Source: Paraflavitalea pollutisoli
GTDB taxonomy: Bacteria > Bacteroidota > Bacteroidia > Chitinophagales > Chitinophagaceae
DNA: 64,000 nucleotides
Direction of reading: 5' to 3'
Assembly: GCF_029360705.1 (NCBI RefSeq)
Contig: NZ_JARKMX010000008.1
Coordinates: forward strand, 3,913,479 to 3,977,478
The notes beneath the pieces were generated by a model that did not search any database, was not told where the DNA came from, and worked only from the letters and a program-made list of their open reading frames with translations. Both the position numbers and the translations under genes were made by a program. How positions within the stretch are numbered: position 1 is the first letter of the stretch; each line of letters opens with the position of its first letter. This document shows, one piece after another, positions 63,406 through 64,000 of the stretch.

Positions 63406-64000
63406 TTACGGCAACTCCAGTTTATTGTTCAACCGTTCCACATCTGCCATTCGCTGCGACGGATCGATCTCCATCAGCTTCAGGTCGGCCAGTTTGCGGT
63501 TTACTTCGAATACATACGTGGGGTGCGTCCATCTCCAAGGCTCCCGGGTAGAGAAAGGAATAGTAGGATCTTCTGCTTTCTTCGCACCAAACATGAAGTA
63601 CTGGGGAATGTTTACGATCTCTTTGCTACCGTCCTTGTAGCCGAGCAGGATATCCACAGGCATCGGGAACTTACCGATGCGCTTGATGCGGATCTTCGTC
63701 TTGCCCGCTTCTTCCCACAGGCTATCGATACCATAATCGATCGTCTTGGTCGTATTCACAAAATACTCGCGGTACCAATCCAGTTGCATACCACTTACTT
63801 TCTGCGCAATCACGACCAGGTCATTGACATTGGGATGTTTGAATCTCCACTGGCGGTAGTACTCGAGCAGGATCCTATCGCGCACATCGGCACCCACGAT
63901 ATAACCCAGTTGCTCCATGAATATCTCCCCTTTTGAATAAGCGGCAATGCTGTATCCAAAGTTAGTTTCGAAGTGATCGGCATGCGTAGTCAGCGGCTCT
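63406..64000 (-). CDS. M1 family metallopeptidase, C-terminal part only
   Basis: The frame continues off the right edge; the ATG at 63918 is internal. The visible 198 residues start EPLTTHADHFETNFGYS and continue with AAYSKGEIFMEQLGYIVG, the helical segment after the active site in Bacteroidota M1 aminopeptidases. It then has VVIAQKVSGMQLDWYREYFVNTTKTIDY and a C-terminal beta part. The zinc motif HEXXH must lie outside the window. The product is probably an exported aminopeptidase. Confidence 0.85.
   Translation of the reverse strand, partial: EPLTTHADHFETNFGYSIAAYSKGEIFMEQLGYIVGADVRDRILLEYYRQWRFKHPNVNDLVVIAQKVSGMQLDWYREYFVNTTKTIDYGIDSLWEEAGKTKIRIKRIGKFPMPVDILLGYKDGSKEIVNIPQYFMFGAKKAEDPTIPFSTREPWRWTHPTYVFEVNRKLADLKLMEIDPSQRMADVERLNNKLELP

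Overview
The window comes from a member of the Bacteroidota, most probably Chitinophagaceae. The evidence is two SusC/SusD pairs, an ECF sigma/FecR relay feeding a SusC with an N-terminal STN domain, golvesin-like, VCBS/ASPIC and DUF3857 proteins, and promoters of the Bacteroidota type (TTTG, about 20 bases, then TAnnTTTG). All assignments were made by reading the sequence; no database search was run. Many genes probably start downstream of their longest open frame, and I moved the start to the first ATG that gives a sensible N-terminus.

Layout. 1-9.4 kb (+): the end of a SusC gene, its SusD, a terminator, a large VCBS/ASPIC lipoprotein and a PAP2/vanadium-haloperoxidase-like lipoprotein. 9.5-18.2 kb (-): ECF sigma factor, FecR anti-sigma factor, STN-SusC, SusD and a FAD oxidoreductase with a golvesin-like C-terminus, which together look like one nutrient-sensing and uptake locus. 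18.5 kb: tRNA-Ala(GGC) with a textbook promoter. 19.1-20.4 kb: an unrecognised membrane protein. 20.5-23.3 kb: aconitase B. 23.7-28.6 kb (-): an operon with an apparently active transglutaminase-like protein, a relative that has lost its catalytic residues, and an outer-membrane barrel. 29-32.3 kb: an AsmA-like protein. 32.3-40 kb: a run of regulators with visible operators: FAD monooxygenase/TetR, LysR/MFS exporter, a membrane class III cyclase, and a GlxA-like AraC regulator opposite a RibD/DHFR-type reductase. 40-48.5 kb: recD-recC-recB. 48.6-55.8 kb: mitochondrial-type citrate synthase, LptG-type permease, an esterase-like hydrolase, tgt, a GT2 glycosyltransferase and rsmG. 56-62.7 kb: an orphan NarL-type response regulator, a likely small RNA, a 732-residue protein of unknown function, a LytTR regulator with a TPR histidine kinase, and a small lipoprotein. 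The right end has a DUF1801 protein and the C-terminal part of an M1 peptidase.

The most interesting part is 55.9-59.5 kb. A palindrome, AAAACTACCAC-N3-GTGGTATT, occurs just upstream of the orphan NarL-type regulator. It occurs again directly against the -33 element of a well-formed promoter that drives no protein but about 145 bases ending in a strong terminator. A degenerate third copy lies upstream of the unknown 732-residue protein. I read this as a response regulator that controls itself and a small RNA. A second clear regulatory pattern is a GTCGCAA site placed at exactly the same distance from the -7 boxes of two divergent promoters, those of the GlxA-like regulator and the reductase ahead of recDCB.
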